Below are positions 7,154 through 8,895 of a DNA stretch of 8,895 nt, piece by piece. Numbering within the stretch: position 1 is the first letter of the stretch; every line of letters starts with the position of its first letter. The translations under genes were made by a program, and so were the position numbers. Below the pieces are notes generated by a model, which was not told the DNA's origin, did no database searches, and was given only the letters and a program-made list of their open reading frames with translations. Source of the DNA: Prevotellaceae bacterium (lineage in GTDB: Bacteria > Bacteroidota > Bacteroidia > Bacteroidales > Bacteroidaceae); the NCBI GenBank assembly GCA_905371275.1, contig CAJPLH010000073.1, positions 1-8,895 on the forward strand, read 5' to 3'.

Positions 7154-7891
7154 ATGAGCAAATATAAACTTGGCTTCCTGACTGATGCCCAAATTTTTGA
7201 ACACGTCAAAAACACAGTTCTGGCCTATGTCACAAAAATCGACTTGAAAAAGTTTAATAAGAATATAATAGACCCTATTAAACTTACCTTCGATGCCAAG
7301 GTGTATGGTAGTTCTTTTGATGAAGTTATAGAGCAAGAGTGTCTTCGCCAAATAGACAAAGCCAATACCAATCTGATTGGATATTTCCATCAAAATCTCT
7401 TCAAACACATAGGAAAAGGTTGGGAAGTGCCCAAGAAAGGCTTTGATATCATCAATAAGCGGAAAGGCATTTATGTAGAAATGAAGAACAAGCATAATAC
7501 TATGAATGCAAATTCGGCCCAAGCCACTTATATGAAAATGCAACAGCAACTCATCAAAGATGCTAAATCGTGTTGTATGCTTGTAGAAGTCATTGCCAAA
7601 CATTCTCAAAACATCCCTTGGAAAGTCACGTGCTTTGGAGAACCATTTGAACACGAACAAATTCGCCGAGTGTCAATAGACAAATTCTATGAGATAGTGT
7701 TCAACGATAAAAGAGCTTTTGCAAAGTTGTGTCAAGCATTACCGCTAATTTTGGATGATGTGGTCAGAGAAATCAACAAAGGCTGCATCGAAAGTTCTGT
7801 TGCAGAAGAACTACAACTTCTATCCAACAACTCATTTAAAAGTTTATTCCTATTGGCCTTTGGAACCTATGAGGGGTTTGATAAATTCTAA
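7154..7891 (+). CDS. Type II restriction endonuclease, Eco47II/Sau96I family (predicted GGNCC specificity)
   Basis: This 245-residue protein matches my knowledge of the Eco47II family along nearly its whole length: a start of the type MSKYKLGFLTD, then FNKNIIDPIKLTFD, RQIDKANTNLIGYFHQN, VEMKNKHNTMN and RRVSIDKFYEIVF. Family members Eco47II and Sau96I cut GGNCC. The likely PD-(D/E)xK nuclease centre is Asp98 (GFD) with Glu109 and Lys111 (VEMKNK), all present, so the enzyme looks intact. The length is normal for the family. ATG at 7154 is chosen because family similarity begins at residue 1 and a -7 promoter box lies just upstream; there is no Shine-Dalgarno sequence, as usual in this phylum. 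It is followed after only six bases by the matching methyltransferase, so both are probably co-transcribed with the endonuclease first. The gene is visibly more AT-rich than the galactosidase, consistent with transfer. The recognition site is inferred from the family and was not tested. Confidence 0.9.
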   Translation: MSKYKLGFLTDAQIFEHVKNTVLAYVTKIDLKKFNKNIIDPIKLTFDAKVYGSSFDEVIEQECLRQIDKANTNLIGYFHQNLFKHIGKGWEVPKKGFDIINKRKGIYVEMKNKHNTMNANSAQATYMKMQQQLIKDAKSCCMLVEVIAKHSQNIPWKVTCFGEPFEHEQIRRVSIDKFYEIVFNDKRAFAKLCQALPLILDDVVREINKGCIESSVAEELQLLSNNSFKSLFLLAFGTYEGFDKF

Positions 7892-7897
7892 TTCAAT

Positions 7898-8895
7898 ATG
7901 CAGACATTCTTCACGATATCAAATGTAGCTGATATTCTCGGGGTTTCCTTACGCACGGTGAATACGTGGATAAAAAAAGACACCTTACAACTTGAACGCA
8001 ATGAACAAGGACTAGAAGGATTCTTCTCTCACCAACTACTTGGAATTCCTCAATTTGACGCAATGATAAACACGAAGTGGGAGGAAGAATTGCAAACTAA
8101 GAGCCTTCGTCCTTACACTTCTATAGAACTCTTCGCTGGCGGTGGAGGATTGGCACTTGGTATGGAAAAAGCAGGTTTCCAACATATTTTACTCAATGAG
8201 TTTGACAAACACGCTTGTGCTACTTTGCGGAAAAATCGCCCCAATTGGAATGTAGTAGAAGGTGATGTTCACGAAGTTGATTTCAGTGCATTTCATCACA
8301 AAGTAGACTTGCTATCCGGAGGATTCCCGTGCCAAGCCTTTAGTTATGCAGGCAACAAAGCTGGATTTGAAGATGCAAGAGGAACACTCTTTTTCGAATT
8401 AGCAAGAGCTGTAAAAGAGATTCAACCTCGCGTGTTTGTAGGTGAGAATGTAAAGGGGCTTTATACTCACGACAATGGACATACATTTGCTACGATTCAG
8501 CAAATCATCAATGAGTTAGGTTATACATTGATGCCAGTTGAGGTGCTAAAAGCTGTGCAGTATCAAGTGCCGCAGAAGAGAGAACGACTTTTCCTTGTGG
8601 CGGTTCGCAATGATTTAGTAGATAAAGCAAAGTTTGCTTACCCCTCCCCCTATCATCGTGTTGTTACGCTAAGAGATGCGTTCTATCAAGGCGACCTCTA
8701 TTCAACCGATGTCCCTCAATCTGCAGGACAAGAATATCCGCAACGTAAAAAGGAAATAATGAAGCTTGTACCTATGGGGGGGAATTGGAAAGACTTACCG
8801 GAAGATGTTCAACGAGAATATATGAAAGGTAGCTTCGAATTGGGATGGGGAAAAACAAGAATTGCTCGACAACTATCCTTAGACGACCCCTCTAT
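7898..8895 (+). CDS. DNA (cytosine-5) methyltransferase with N-terminal helix-turn-helix (3' partial)
   Basis: The frame opens at ATG 7898, six bases after the endonuclease stop, and runs without a stop through the right edge (332 full codons). Residues 6-28 form a helix-turn-helix of the MerR/excisionase look (ISNVADILGV, then SLRTVNTWIKK), with a short wing-like part to about 55. The 5mC methyltransferase domain begins near residue 74: motif I (SAM binding) FAGGGG at 79-84, motif IV with catalytic Cys145 in GGFPCQ, motif VI ENV at 183-185 and motif VIII QKRER at 226-230. The target-recognition region begins afterwards (VPMGGNWKDLP), and motifs IX and X lie beyond the window. It should methylate the C5 of a cytosine in the site cut by its partner, probably GGNCC, protecting host DNA. 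The helix-turn-helix may let it repress its own operon, as known for some other 5mC methyltransferases with N-terminal extensions; here that is inference. No damage is seen in the visible part. Confidence 0.92.
   Translation, partial: MQTFFTISNVADILGVSLRTVNTWIKKDTLQLERNEQGLEGFFSHQLLGIPQFDAMINTKWEEELQTKSLRPYTSIELFAGGGGLALGMEKAGFQHILLNEFDKHACATLRKNRPNWNVVEGDVHEVDFSAFHHKVDLLSGGFPCQAFSYAGNKAGFEDARGTLFFELARAVKEIQPRVFVGENVKGLYTHDNGHTFATIQQIINELGYTLMPVEVLKAVQYQVPQKRERLFLVAVRNDLVDKAKFAYPSPYHRVVTLRDAFYQGDLYSTDVPQSAGQEYPQRKKEIMKLVPMGGNWKDLPEDVQREYMKGSFELGWGKTRIARQLSLDDPS

Noticed and set aside
7136..7660. 174-residue minus-strand frame opposite the endonuclease
   Set aside because: It overlaps a family-matching endonuclease in antisense, and its hydrophobic, Phe/Ile-rich composition is what the reverse of Lys/Asp-rich codons gives.

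Overview
The window looks like a chromosomal segment from the order Bacteroidales, most like Prevotella or a close relative. Three things point there. The first gene ends in what looks like a type IX secretion (Por) sorting domain. Every predicted promoter is a Bacteroidetes -7 box of the form TAnnTTTG. The gene starts lack Shine-Dalgarno sequences. Species cannot be named from this sequence.

Layout: (1) Positions 3-353 (+) are the 3' end of a secreted or surface protein whose beginning lies outside the window. (2) Positions 354-609 hold two hairpins between two convergent genes; they probably act as terminators for both directions. (3) Positions 610-4668 (-) encode a 1352-residue exported LacZ-type GH2 beta-galactosidase. 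Behind the five LacZ domains it carries a chitobiase-C-like and an F5/8 type C (discoidin-like) module. (4) Positions 4824-6593 (-) encode a 589-residue four-helix PepSY-associated membrane protein. (5) Positions 6594-7153 are a long divergent intergenic region. It contains one predicted promoter on each strand, a short-ORF-rich stretch of unknown nature and an 82-base, almost pure purine tract with a 15-bp tandem repeat. (6) From 7154 to the right edge lies a type II restriction-modification pair, visibly more AT-rich than the left part. It consists of a 245-residue endonuclease of the Eco47II/Sau96I family, expected to recognise GGNCC, followed six bases later by a DNA (cytosine-5) methyltransferase. 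The methyltransferase has an N-terminal helix-turn-helix and runs off the window before motifs IX and X.

The endonuclease and methyltransferase should act as a unit, the second protecting host GGNCC sites from the first. Such sites occur in this window, for example at 376, 1343, 1667, 1838, 2093, 3047 and inside the endonuclease gene at 7516. The galactosidase and the PepSY protein each seem to have their own promoter, and nothing seen here ties their functions together. I found no tRNA, rRNA, CRISPR array, transposase or integrase. The restriction-modification cassette is the clearest accessory element. It belongs to a known family; its unusual points are gene order, the helix-turn-helix fusion and the purine tract just upstream of its promoter.
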